Below are positions 51,195-59,934 of a DNA stretch of 64,000 nt, in pieces. The notes below the pieces were generated by a model. That model made no database searches, was not told the origin of the DNA, and saw only the letters and a list, made by a program, of their open reading frames with translations. Both the position numbers and the translations under genes were made by a program. Position 1 is the first letter of the stretch. Each line of letters begins with the position of its first letter. This stretch comes from Roseovarius sp. TE539 (lineage in GTDB: Bacteria > Pseudomonadota > Alphaproteobacteria > Rhodobacterales > Rhodobacteraceae), in NCBI RefSeq assembly GCF_003298505.1, contig NZ_QNGB01000012.1, forward strand, positions 1-64,000, in the 5' to 3' direction.

Positions 51195-52220
51195 TCAGGT
51201 TTCGTAATCCAGAATGGCTGGCGGGTCGGCTTTCATCTTGTGCGTGATGAGCCATTGGCGAAAATCGGTCCAGTCTTCGCGCGCCTTGAGTTCCGTGATC
51301 TTGGCGCGGTGCCAGTCCACGGCTTCGCGATGCAGGGCCGCAAGCACAGGATCCGACATCAGTTCATCAAGCGCCGGCCGCATGCGTTCCGCAAGCGGCA
51401 GAATGGAACGGTCCTCGAAAGTGTTCACATTCATGTCCGCCCAGTAATGTTCTGTCTGGTCACGCTTGATGTGGTTGGTCCGGCCGCGATCGCGCTTAAC
51501 CAGAAAGTTTTCGACCGAGCGCACGGCGTAGTGGTGCAGGCGGGCGTATTCGTGGCTGAACCCGTGCCAGGAACGCCAGCCGACCTTGCCCATCGGCCGC
51601 AGGTTGCCGCCGCAATCGGACCAGCGGATGTCATCTTCAGTGACGCCGTTTCCGAGGTTCTTGGGGCGATGCGGGTTGAATCGCTTGAATTTGCCGTTGT
51701 TGCGGAACATGGTCTTGAAACCGTGTGCCCGCCCCGAGGACGGTCTGTCCTCGTGATCGGCAAGAAAGAACTGTTCGGTGACCGGGCGATCTTCGAAGGT
51801 TTCGATCCCCCCGCACCCGAACAGTTTCCATGTGAATGAAACGGCGTCCACCTCTCCCAGGGCATCAATTAGGTCGTCCAGCCGCCGGTGCCCGACCCGG
51901 ATGTTGAGGAACTCGTCAACGTCGATCCCGAGAAGCCAGTCGGCATCCTGCACCCAGGGATGAAACCGCGCACGCCCCAGAGCCTTGTGCTGGGGGTTGT
52001 CCCCCGGGCGAATGCGGTTTGGTCGGTGGCTGGCCACACCCAGTTCCTCAAGCCGCTCCACGATCCGGTCGGTGCCGTCGCTGCAATCGTTGGTGAAGAT
52101 CACGAAGCCGCTGAACCCCAGGGAAAGATAATGCGCGATCCATTCGAGGATGAACGGCCCTTCATTCTTCATTGTCGTGAAAATTACCCGTTTCGGGGTT
52201 CGATCTGAAAGCCGGCTCAT
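51195..52220 (-). CDS. GT2-like glycosyltransferase (Glyco_tranf_2_4 type)
   Basis: A 341-residue cytoplasmic protein with the same fold as the product at 49160-50125: RVIFTTMKNEGPFILEWIAHYLSLG, TNDCSDGTDRI and LGIDVDEFLNI with DxD at residues 100-102. The remainder has conserved His/Trp-rich segments (GWRSWHGFSHEYARLHHYAVRSVENFLVKRDRG) seen in this family. It starts 3 bases after the GT2-like/hydrolase fusion and precedes the sulfotransferase by 18 bases. The gene order suggests that glycosylation and sulfation act on one acceptor. Confidence 0.83.
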   Translation of the reverse strand: MSRLSDRTPKRVIFTTMKNEGPFILEWIAHYLSLGFSGFVIFTNDCSDGTDRIVERLEELGVASHRPNRIRPGDNPQHKALGRARFHPWVQDADWLLGIDVDEFLNIRVGHRRLDDLIDALGEVDAVSFTWKLFGCGGIETFEDRPVTEQFFLADHEDRPSSGRAHGFKTMFRNNGKFKRFNPHRPKNLGNGVTEDDIRWSDCGGNLRPMGKVGWRSWHGFSHEYARLHHYAVRSVENFLVKRDRGRTNHIKRDQTEHYWADMNVNTFEDRSILPLAERMRPALDELMSDPVLAALHREAVDWHRAKITELKAREDWTDFRQWLITHKMKADPPAILDYET

Positions 52221-52223
52221 CGT

Positions 52224-54272
52224 TCACGCCTCCGCTTGCTGCGCCTTGCGTACCTTGCGGCGATGGCGCCTGAATGCCGGGCCCACGCGCTCCGCAAGAC
52301 TGTGATGGCCGGTCTCGATCGCGCGCTCTTCGAGTGCCTTGCGATACCACGCAAGGGACCGCCTGCCGCGGAGAAGGGCATAATAGCTCTCTTCTGTCAG
52401 CGTTTCGTCGATGACCATCTGAAACAGCGGCTTGATAAGATTCGCTCTCCGCATGTACACCGCTGAAAAATGCCCTGAGAACCATGACTTGAGAAGCATC
52501 ACGTTATCGCCTTCCAGGCGTTCGATGTGGCGCCTGTCCGGTTCGAAGAAGGGATCGTAGATCACATGGACCCTGCGGGCGTCCTGAATCTCGAACGCGG
52601 CGTCCGAATAGGGCAGGCTCCAGTTGCGCTCCCGCCCCATGCCGAAGCGTTCCTCCCATGGGACGAGTTCGCTGTCCAGCGTCGTCTGCGGCGAGTATGC
52701 CAGGACGATACAGCCCGGCGCGAGAGACGCAAACGCCATGGCCGCGAATCCCCCCATCGAGGTGCCCGCCATGACCACCTTTTTGAAGCGGTCGAAGAAC
52801 CCGTCATCGCCGAGCTTGCGCAGTTGCTGGATGAGTTGAGGATCGCGATACCAATCCTTGCGTCGCGCGATCACGGCCAGATGCGAATACCCGTTGGACC
52901 GCACGAAACGGTATGCCCACGGCTCCCGCCCGTAGGAGATGTCGTTCACATTCGAGATGTTGTCGAACGTCACGACCAGGGTTCCGGGATCACGTTCGAT
53001 GGACACGAGGGCATGATGTTCCAACCGCGTGAGGAAGCCTTGCCGGTCCCCACCGGGGTAAATCTCGGCGAACCACGGTGGGGGCGGGTCAGTGGTGACC
53101 CTCGCAAACTCGTCGGGCACACGCGGATGCACCTTGATTGCGTCTGCCCTTGCGGGTTGCGTTGCCCGGTCCCCCGCAGGGTCCGATCCGGCGGGCCGAG
53201 GTGCATCTTCGCGTCTGGTGGCTGTCTTTTCCGGCGCCGGGCTTGCCATCCGCCCTTCTGCCGGCCCGGGGCCGCCCGCTCCGTCGGCACCTTCGAGACG
53301 TGCCAGCACCGCTTTCCACAGGCCGTGCTTGCGGGTCTGGACCTTTACGCGTTTTTTTTCTTCCTCGCACTGATCGTCATAAGCCTGCCGGATCGCGGGA
53401 TCTTCCAGGAGCACGGCCAGGTGTTCCGCGCGTGCCGCGCCGGATGTGTGCAGGGATTGATCAAACATCAGGTCCTGCCCTGCCACCTCAAGGACCGGAA
53501 ACAGATCCTCGGGCATGGCCTGCGCTTTGGGCGGCATCGCATAGGCCTCCCTGAGCAGCAGGGTTTCGACGCTGGGAATCGGCACACGGGCCACGCAGGC
53601 AAGGCCGCCTTCGGACGCGGCTTCGTTGTGCTGCCATGTCCTGTCCGCCCGCGGTTTCGGCATCGGTTTGCCCGCGCCGTTGAGCCAGCGCAGGCGCTTG
53701 AGGTCATTCATGGGCGCGCCTGTCGGGAAATCGGGCACGCGTGAGGGCCAGACCCCCAGCTTGACGATGCTTCGCCATTCTTTCCTCGCGCCGGGATCAA
53801 CACGCGATGACGGGCAACAGCGCACCGCCTTTTCCAGAACCGGCCCCGGCGAATGCGACCTTTCCCGGGTGTCACCGAAATACGTCCATACAGGCATTGT
53901 CATGGCCTGTGGTGAATTCAGGTCCGCCATCAAATCCTGGACGGTGCCATGCGTGGCGAGACCAAGGTATTCGTCCGGGCCAAGAAAGAGCCCCCAGCCG
54001 GGTGAAACCTCCGTCTCCAGTTCGGCGGCGCGGATCGCTGCATTCCGGGCCTGCTGTGCGGATTCGGCGGCGTCGAAGGTGATTTGGCTGGTACCTATCA
54101 CCCCGGAGGCTTCCAACGCGGCCGCAAGCGGCTGAGCCCCGTCGAGGGTATCGGAAAGGAAAACGTGAAACCTGTTCACCCCAAGGGCACGATGATGGGC
54201 GACCCATTCCGGGAAGGCGGATGTCGGATGATTCAACCACGTGGTCAACAATACGGTCAGGGGCTTGCCCAT
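52224..54272 (-). CDS. Fusion: degenerate GT2-like domain plus alpha/beta-hydrolase domain
   Basis: A 682-residue two-domain protein. Residues 1 to about 310 resemble the GT2-like neighbours (VLLTTWLNHPTSAFPEWVAHHRALG), but the metal motif DxDEF is GPDEY at residues 98-102, and NDxSDGT is SDTLDGA. A Pro/Ala/Gly/Asp-rich linker (about 320-385) leads to an alpha/beta hydrolase domain with GTSMGGFAAM (Ser505), YDPFFEPD (Asp573) and SGHFSAVYM (His601), i.e. a readable Ser-Asp-His set. No signal peptide. First gene of a three-gene operon. A tailoring esterase or acyltransferase with a glycan-binding GT remnant is possible. Confidence 0.78.
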   Translation of the reverse strand: MGKPLTVLLTTWLNHPTSAFPEWVAHHRALGVNRFHVFLSDTLDGAQPLAAALEASGVIGTSQITFDAAESAQQARNAAIRAAELETEVSPGWGLFLGPDEYLGLATHGTVQDLMADLNSPQAMTMPVWTYFGDTRERSHSPGPVLEKAVRCCPSSRVDPGARKEWRSIVKLGVWPSRVPDFPTGAPMNDLKRLRWLNGAGKPMPKPRADRTWQHNEAASEGGLACVARVPIPSVETLLLREAYAMPPKAQAMPEDLFPVLEVAGQDLMFDQSLHTSGAARAEHLAVLLEDPAIRQAYDDQCEEEKKRVKVQTRKHGLWKAVLARLEGADGAGGPGPAEGRMASPAPEKTATRREDAPRPAGSDPAGDRATQPARADAIKVHPRVPDEFARVTTDPPPPWFAEIYPGGDRQGFLTRLEHHALVSIERDPGTLVVTFDNISNVNDISYGREPWAYRFVRSNGYSHLAVIARRKDWYRDPQLIQQLRKLGDDGFFDRFKKVVMAGTSMGGFAAMAFASLAPGCIVLAYSPQTTLDSELVPWEERFGMGRERNWSLPYSDAAFEIQDARRVHVIYDPFFEPDRRHIERLEGDNVMLLKSWFSGHFSAVYMRRANLIKPLFQMVIDETLTEESYYALLRGRRSLAWYRKALEERAIETGHHSLAERVGPAFRRHRRKVRKAQQAEA

Positions 54273-54353
54273 GTTACACTGCTCCGCTGCTTCGAGGGTT
54301 GCCTTCCCCCGCCTTCTCGTATTTTTTCCCCATCATAAACATTCGAGGGGTTT

Positions 54354-56360
54354 ATGACCAGTTCACAACCCGATGGCCGCGGCTTTTTCTTGGGCCAGCG
54401 TCGTGACCAGCTGGGCGCGCGGCTGCTCATGATCCTGACCGCCATCCGCCTGACGGAGGATTATCGGACGGATTTCCGTTTCAACTGGTTCCCTCCGGGT
54501 GCGGATGCCCCGACCCTGAGCAACCCCGGAGAGCTGTTTTCCGAGGCGTTCATGGCGCGGCACTTCGTGGACAACGAGGAATACGCTGCGTTTCAGGTAA
54601 GGGTCGAACCGATCTGGAAGTTCCTGGATGACAAGACGCCCGACGCGCTGAATGCGCATCTGGATGCAGGCGGTCATGTCATTCTCGACGAGGGCTTCGA
54701 TATCATCGCCTTCCCGTGGGAAGATCCCGAGGCCCTGCGCGCCCGGTTCCCCGGTCTCATCCGCAAAATCGGGTTCAACGCGCTGATCGCAAGGCGGATT
54801 GAAGACATAGACACTGCGCTGTCGGATGCCGGCACGGAAAGCGTCGCCTATCACATCCGCCGGGGGGACATCCTCAATGCGGATCCGTGGATGCACAAGC
54901 AGTGGCCGTCAAAGATCGAACCGGACGAACTTTATTCGGCACATCTTCGTGCGAAGAAACCGCGGCTGGCACTGGTCTTTTCCGATCAGTCCGAAAGCAT
55001 CGCGCGATTCCGGTCCGCCCATCCCGGGGTGAAGGGCATCGAGGAGATCGTCGATCTCGCTGATTGCACGGTGGCACAGAGGGATTTTCTTGAACTTTAC
55101 GCGATGTCCCGTGCCGGACAGATCGTCGCCCCTGCGATCAGCGCCTTCAGTCGCGCCGCGGCGCTGATCAGCGGACAGGCAAGGCAACGTTTCGTCGATG
55201 TGCTTGACAGCACCGAACGGGACGCCGCCTATGAGGCGCTGCTGGCGCGCTTGAAGTCAGGTGTCGGAACTTTCGTCACCCCGAGCGAGGCGGCACATCT
55301 CTATGCCAAGCTGGCGGCACGTCTGCCGGTGCAGAACCGGGAAGAGGAGGCATGGGAAATCGGGCGCATCGTCAAGGAAAGCGGGGCAACGAATGCGTTC
55401 GTACCGCTTTTTCACGCGATAAACTGCGTGTATCTGAACCGTTGGGATGAGGCGAATTCCAATATCAAGCAGGCCCTGAACGACCCCAATCTTTGGCAGG
55501 AGTCGCACGCTGCTGCCACGGCAATACATGCGCTCGTTCTGGGCGCACTCGGCAAGGCGATCCGGTGTCACCGCACCTTTTTACGGGCGTTCTGGCAGAA
55601 GCCCTTTCTGCCCGATGTGACCCTGGTGGGGAGTTTCATGATAAATCGCCGGCGCCTGAAGCCCGACCGCCCGGTTCCCTTCAGCCTGCCCGTGGTACAG
55701 GCCATGCGTGTGCCTTACATGCGTGCGAACATGTTCCTCGTGCAGAACAAGTTCATCAAGCGCCGGGCCTATGATTTTTCCTCGATCGTGGTCGAGTGGC
55801 CCTATTTCGTCATGGACGGCAAGGCGGAACGCGTGGTCGCCAACAGCAAGGCCCTCGAGGAGATCCACGACAAGGTGATGACCAGGGGGGAGGAAACGGA
55901 CCTGCCCGAACGCGAAAGCTACTGCGCGCTCGTGCAAGCGCGGATGGGAGACCCCGAAGGCGCTCTCAGGCGCCATGCCAAGACCGCCGAGGCGATGCGC
56001 GGGCATATCATGGTCACCAAGCGCCAGGCCGAAATCCTTGCAATGTCGGGACGGCCCGATGAGGCGGCCGAACTTATACGGCCACTTGCCGAGGAGAGCG
56101 CCAAACAGCCCTACTGGCATTATCTTCTGGGCAGGTTCCTGCGCGATTGCGACCGCCCCGGGGATGCGCGGACTGCCTGGGAAGCGGCAGCCGCAATTGA
56201 CATGACCACCGCGCAGATCCATTCCGACCTCGCAGAGCTGTGTCGTGACATGGGGGACGTGCACTCCGCCGCGGCCGCATTGGACAGGGCCGCGGAACTG
56301 GCGCCGACGCAGCAGAAATTCGTCAATCGCAAGCAGAGGTACCTGAGAAAGGCGAAGTGA
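54354..56360 (+). CDS. Fucosyltransferase-like domain fused to TPR-like repeats
   Basis: A 668-residue cytoplasmic protein. The N-terminal about 290 residues carry AYHIRRGD (HIRRGD at 167-172), the GDP-fucose-binding motif of GT11/GT23/NodZ-type enzymes, with an N-terminal GQRRDQLGARLL loop and a late AMSRAGQIVAPAISAFSRAAALI segment that match the family's other conserved regions. The C-terminal part (about 300-668) is alpha-helical with TPR-like repeats (for example ALVQARMGDPEGALRRHAKTAEAM and MGDVHSAAAALDRAAELAPTQQ). The donor may be GDP-fucose or another sugar. It is divergent from the fused GT2-like gene (81 bases) and converges with the methyltransferase gene. Confidence 0.78.
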   Translation: MTSSQPDGRGFFLGQRRDQLGARLLMILTAIRLTEDYRTDFRFNWFPPGADAPTLSNPGELFSEAFMARHFVDNEEYAAFQVRVEPIWKFLDDKTPDALNAHLDAGGHVILDEGFDIIAFPWEDPEALRARFPGLIRKIGFNALIARRIEDIDTALSDAGTESVAYHIRRGDILNADPWMHKQWPSKIEPDELYSAHLRAKKPRLALVFSDQSESIARFRSAHPGVKGIEEIVDLADCTVAQRDFLELYAMSRAGQIVAPAISAFSRAAALISGQARQRFVDVLDSTERDAAYEALLARLKSGVGTFVTPSEAAHLYAKLAARLPVQNREEEAWEIGRIVKESGATNAFVPLFHAINCVYLNRWDEANSNIKQALNDPNLWQESHAAATAIHALVLGALGKAIRCHRTFLRAFWQKPFLPDVTLVGSFMINRRRLKPDRPVPFSLPVVQAMRVPYMRANMFLVQNKFIKRRAYDFSSIVVEWPYFVMDGKAERVVANSKALEEIHDKVMTRGEETDLPERESYCALVQARMGDPEGALRRHAKTAEAMRGHIMVTKRQAEILAMSGRPDEAAELIRPLAEESAKQPYWHYLLGRFLRDCDRPGDARTAWEAAAAIDMTTAQIHSDLAELCRDMGDVHSAAAALDRAAELAPTQQKFVNRKQRYLRKAK

Positions 56361-56381
56361 ACGGTACGTCCCGAGACAGTG

Positions 56382-57059
56382 TCACAGCTTTCGCATGACG
56401 ATCACATGGGCAGGATAGTCTGGGTTCCGCTCGCTGAAATCCAGCGCTTCCATCGGTACCGCGACGGACTTGAACTCCGTTCTGAGCAGGCGCTGCAGCC
56501 GCCCGCGCTTGATCCCGAAGGAATCGAGCTGGTTGGCCTTGCGCGCGACATGGCCGGCGGTGTGATCCAGCAGCATGACCCCGCCTGACCGGAGACTTTG
56601 CAACCAGCTTGAAAAGGCCCGAAGCGGTTCGAAGGCGTGGTCCCAGGAGTTCGAGTAGACGAAATCCGCCAGCCCTTCCCATTCCTGGTTGGCATCGTGG
56701 AAATCCCACCGCACCGTCTTCGGGAAGTCCGTCGCGTTGTCGGATATCTCGGTTCCGATGACGTCCGGATCGCCCGAAAGCGCCTGCGCGAACCAGGCCT
56801 GTTCCGCGCCCGAGCGCGTGCCGTGGCAGATACCGAATGTCACGGGGCCGACCATGTCCTCGACGAATTCCGCACAAAGGTTGATATGGCTTTGCGGGAC
56901 GAACTGCCAGTTGATCTTGCGGCGGTTACCCTCCTTCTGGATTTCCCGGTACGTGTCGTAATCCGGGTAGCGGTACAGGTTGAACCCGTCTCCGGCCAGC
57001 TTCTGAATCTGGCCGTCGGTGGCGAATCCGGGTGAGCGGAGTGGATCTTCAGATGTCAT
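56382..57059 (-). CDS. Class I SAM-dependent methyltransferase-like protein
   Basis: A 225-residue protein. GPVTFGICHGTRSGAEQAWFAQAL and DVIGTEISD look like the first and second strands of a Rossmann-like methyltransferase, with an acidic residue at the end of strand 2 (GTEIS). Later segments FVYSNSWDHAFEPLRAFSSWLQSLRSGGVMLLDH fit the usual methyltransferase strand 4/5 region. The glycine-rich SAM loop is unusual (CHGTRSG). It is the last gene of a three-gene operon with the GSCFA and SGNH proteins (24-base gap). The substrate is unknown. Confidence 0.7.
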   Translation of the reverse strand: MTSEDPLRSPGFATDGQIQKLAGDGFNLYRYPDYDTYREIQKEGNRRKINWQFVPQSHINLCAEFVEDMVGPVTFGICHGTRSGAEQAWFAQALSGDPDVIGTEISDNATDFPKTVRWDFHDANQEWEGLADFVYSNSWDHAFEPLRAFSSWLQSLRSGGVMLLDHTAGHVARKANQLDSFGIKRGRLQRLLRTEFKSVAVPMEALDFSERNPDYPAHVIVMRKL

Positions 57060-57083
57060 GCGCTTGCAATTTCCTTCATGAGT

Positions 57084-57854
57084 TTACGGGCGCAACGCCC
57101 CGCGTGACAGGAGACGCTCGACGGCACGGGCGCCATATTCCGGCGTACCGTGAAAGCCGTCTTCATTGACCCACTCCCACGGCAAGAGTTCATCCGGTCC
57201 GACGAATTCGGTATTGGGGTCGTAGATGTCGATCCCCATGTCGTCGATTTTCCGTGCGATGCAGGCTGTCAGCGCGTCGATATTGTGGCGGAACCTGAAC
57301 TTGGGCGCGTTCTTCGGGGCGCGCGGCGGCAGAATGACCGTCAGCCTGCACTTTCCATTGATATATCTGAGAAGCGCAAAGTGTCTTGCACGGCGTTCCT
57401 CCACAAAGGCGTCCAGAAGAGACCGGGAGGCGAAAAGGGTATCCCCGGGATCTTCTTTCGGCAGCGCGTCGGGCGGCGGCCAAGCCACATGACCCTCGGC
57501 TCCGAATGCCCGCGCAAGATGCCCGCAATGGAAACCGATCGAGGCAATGACAGGAATACCGTTGTCGAATATGTCACCAAGGCCCAGCTGGGTTTCCAGG
57601 TTCCTCACCGATGGTCCGAGTGCCGGAAGGAAGGGGCTTCTTGCACGTCGGGGGCCGAAAACCCTGATCTTTCCCTCGTTCCAGTGAATGCCGCCGCTTT
57701 TCAGCATGGTGGAACGGATGCCGTGGGCCTCACAGCCCTGGTGCAGTGCAAGAACATGGCTGTCGCCCACCAGAAGCACATCGGGACAGGGCGCCTGATC
57801 CCGTCTTGCCCCGGTCTCCGCGACGTCTGTCGAACCGTGATATTCAGGTTTCAT
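57084..57854 (-). CDS. SGNH-hydrolase-like protein (GDSH)
   Basis: A 256-residue protein without signal peptide. Residues 30-33 read GDSH, an SGNH block I with His where GDSL is usual (VLLVGDSHVLALHQG). Block V is visible as DGFHGTPEYGARAVERLL with Asp and His. Blocks II and III are less clear (ASIGFHCGH may be one). It probably belongs to the esterase/acetylesterase-like fold, with hydrolytic or transfer activity on an O-acyl group. Its start overlaps the end of the GSCFA gene by 11 bases, indicating coupled expression. Confidence 0.72.
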   Translation of the reverse strand: MKPEYHGSTDVAETGARRDQAPCPDVLLVGDSHVLALHQGCEAHGIRSTMLKSGGIHWNEGKIRVFGPRRARSPFLPALGPSVRNLETQLGLGDIFDNGIPVIASIGFHCGHLARAFGAEGHVAWPPPDALPKEDPGDTLFASRSLLDAFVEERRARHFALLRYINGKCRLTVILPPRAPKNAPKFRFRHNIDALTACIARKIDDMGIDIYDPNTEFVGPDELLPWEWVNEDGFHGTPEYGARAVERLLSRGALRP

Positions 57855-58938
57855 TCGAAGCCTCCAGGGACTCCTCTTCGCAGATCAGGTCCTCCTGAGC
57901 GAGAGAGGCTTCGATATCCCCGGTGTCGGCGGGACGGTTGCGCTTCCGCTTGCCCGCGGGCGACCGAAGGTCGAGACCGGCGAAGAAATGGCTCATGACC
58001 AGGGAAACGCCCGGCATTTCCACCGAACGCAGGTTCGGGGCAAAAAACGCGGCGCGTGCCGGCGTCCCCGCGATGATTTCGTAGGACGGGAAATAATCGA
58101 CGTGATCCATGGCGGCCGCGAGATCGCCGGCCACGGCGCGCAGTGTCGACTTGGAATACGTGGTCGCGGGCAGAACGTGATGTCCCGATGCCGTGGCTGT
58201 CAATGGTACGGGCGATACGGTGAACAATATGCGAAGCTGCGGGTTGAGATCACGCATGATTGACAACGCGGCCTCAAGGTCGGCCCGGATGGCGGGATAT
58301 CCTGCATTCTCGAATACATGCAGGTCGGCATCGAACTCTCCCGCGATCGTCCCGGGGCACAAAGCATAGGGCGCCATTGTCTCGCGGTTCAGCCAGCCCT
58401 CGGTCAGCCCGAGCGTGAAAATGAAAACGTCCGCGTCCCGGACCGAGCGGTGAAATGCGCGTGCCGCCCCCGCGATCGCCGCCCGCGCCTCGTCTGCGTC
58501 TCCGAAGCCGTCGGGTTCGATCGTGGGGAAAAGCGCCGGCCTGAAGCGGCCGGGCCCGCCGTTTCCGGTCTCGTGCCAGATTTCCTGATCTTTCGGGGCT
58601 TCGTATCCGGCCGCAAGCCGCACCCAGTGTAAAAACAGCCGCGCGGTGTATATGTTTCCGGTGCGCGCGGAGAACACGCCGTAATTGAAATTCCTAGCTG
58701 TTTCGGGCGCCATGCCATCCGGCCCCGGTTCGCAGTTGAGCCAGTTGAGATCACGTGCGGTGAGTGCCCGGCTTATATGCTGTGCGAAACAGGATCCGTA
58801 AGTCGCGAAAGCCGCATCGGCCGGTAATGTCCAACCGGATTTCCACAGTCCGCCCATACCGAATACGCCGGCGTCCGCAACGGCGGTGCGCCAGAACGCA
58901 TGGGGTTCCAGATCCGAATAAGGCGATTTGCTGCTCAT
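57844..58938 (-). CDS. GSCFA-family protein
   Basis: A 364-residue protein. Residues 48-52 are GSCFA within FATYGSCFAQHISRAL, the family-defining block. The GSCFA family is thought to have an SGNH-like hydrolase fold. FIFTLGLTEGWLNRETMAPYALCPG and TVSPVPLTATASG are further conserved regions. The C-terminal about 60 residues are charged and probably disordered. ATG at 58938 is chosen because the longer frame to 59718 overlaps the plus-strand transferase gene. First gene of a three-gene operon (GSCFA, SGNH, methyltransferase). Confidence 0.85.
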   Translation of the reverse strand: MSSKSPYSDLEPHAFWRTAVADAGVFGMGGLWKSGWTLPADAAFATYGSCFAQHISRALTARDLNWLNCEPGPDGMAPETARNFNYGVFSARTGNIYTARLFLHWVRLAAGYEAPKDQEIWHETGNGGPGRFRPALFPTIEPDGFGDADEARAAIAGAARAFHRSVRDADVFIFTLGLTEGWLNRETMAPYALCPGTIAGEFDADLHVFENAGYPAIRADLEAALSIMRDLNPQLRILFTVSPVPLTATASGHHVLPATTYSKSTLRAVAGDLAAAMDHVDYFPSYEIIAGTPARAAFFAPNLRSVEMPGVSLVMSHFFAGLDLRSPAGKRKRNRPADTGDIEASLAQEDLICEEESLEASNET

Positions 58939-59091
58939 CTCGACCGTGCCAATTTTTTGAGGGTCATGATAGGCGTCTGAGATGAAAATGTCATGTATCT
59001 TGTCCGCTGCTGAAAATCCGGCTACGCACGCTCTTGCGTCGGTATGCTGCGATGACGGGCATTGACATCCGGGCGAACGGAGAATTGCGCC

Positions 59092-59934
59092 ATGATCGAG
59101 GACACGGAAATCGCCATGCTCTGGGTGGAGGGGCCGCTTTCCTACATGGAGCAGCTTTGCGCGGTTTCGTTCCGCGATGCCGGGCACAAGGTGAAGCTGT
59201 ATCATTATGGCCCCGTCGAGAACGTGCCGGACGGTGTGGAGCTGGCCGATGGCAACGAGATACTGAATGCAGGGCACTTCCTGACCCACGGCCGAACCGG
59301 AAGCCCGGCCCTGTTTTCCGACGTTTTCCGCTATCATCTTCTGAAGAAGGGTGATGGTGTGATATGGGCCGATACCGATGCCTACTGCGTTCGGCCTTTC
59401 AGGACAGAAACCGGCCATTTCTTCGGCTGGGAATCCGAACAATCCATCAATGGTGGTGTTCTGGGCATGCCCGCGGACAGCGAGGCGCTCGGCCTGCTGC
59501 TGGAGATGACGGAGGACGAATTCGCCATTCCGGAATGGTACACCGACCGCATGCGCGCGCGACTTCATGCCAAGGCCGAAGAGGGGCGGCCGGTACATGT
59601 CAGTGATCTGCCGTGGGGCGTCTGGGGGCCTCATGCGATAACGCATTACCTGCACAAGACGGGAGAGGCTAAATATGCACTCCCGGTACACGGACTTTAC
59701 CCCGTCCCGTTCAAACACCGCAGGAAAATGGGCTTCGCGTCCAAGCGTGACCGGATTTCAGGCTTTCTTCACCCCGATACCTATTCTGTCCATTTCTATG
59801 GCCGGAGGATCAAGCAGTTCCTGGCCGGCCAGGGAGGAACGCCCGAAGAAGGCAGCTATATCGATGCGTTGCTCAAGAAGCATGACGTCGACCCGGCGGC
59901 GGCGCCTGTGCCGCCACTCAGGGAACGTGCCTAG
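59092..59934 (+). CDS. DxD-type sugar transferase (GT32-like)
   Basis: A 280-residue cytoplasmic protein. FSDVFRYHLLKKGDGVIWADTDAYCVRPF contains DxD at residues 94-96 in the setting typical of Gly_transf_sug/GT32 domains. INGGVLGMP and LPWGVWGPHAITHYLHKTG are the later motifs. ATG at 59092 (with ACGGAGAA upstream) is chosen over an earlier in-frame ATG at 59062. It is divergent from the GSCFA operon (153 bases) and overlaps the convergent FkbM gene by 4 bases. It likely adds a hexose in the island's glycan pathway. Donor unknown. Confidence 0.8.
   Translation: MIEDTEIAMLWVEGPLSYMEQLCAVSFRDAGHKVKLYHYGPVENVPDGVELADGNEILNAGHFLTHGRTGSPALFSDVFRYHLLKKGDGVIWADTDAYCVRPFRTETGHFFGWESEQSINGGVLGMPADSEALGLLLEMTEDEFAIPEWYTDRMRARLHAKAEEGRPVHVSDLPWGVWGPHAITHYLHKTGEAKYALPVHGLYPVPFKHRRKMGFASKRDRISGFLHPDTYSVHFYGRRIKQFLAGQGGTPEEGSYIDALLKKHDVDPAAAPVPPLRERA

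Noticed and set aside
58939..59718. N-terminal extension of the GSCFA frame
   Set aside because: It overlaps the plus-strand transferase gene; the first ATG at 58938 yields a normal GSCFA N-terminus.
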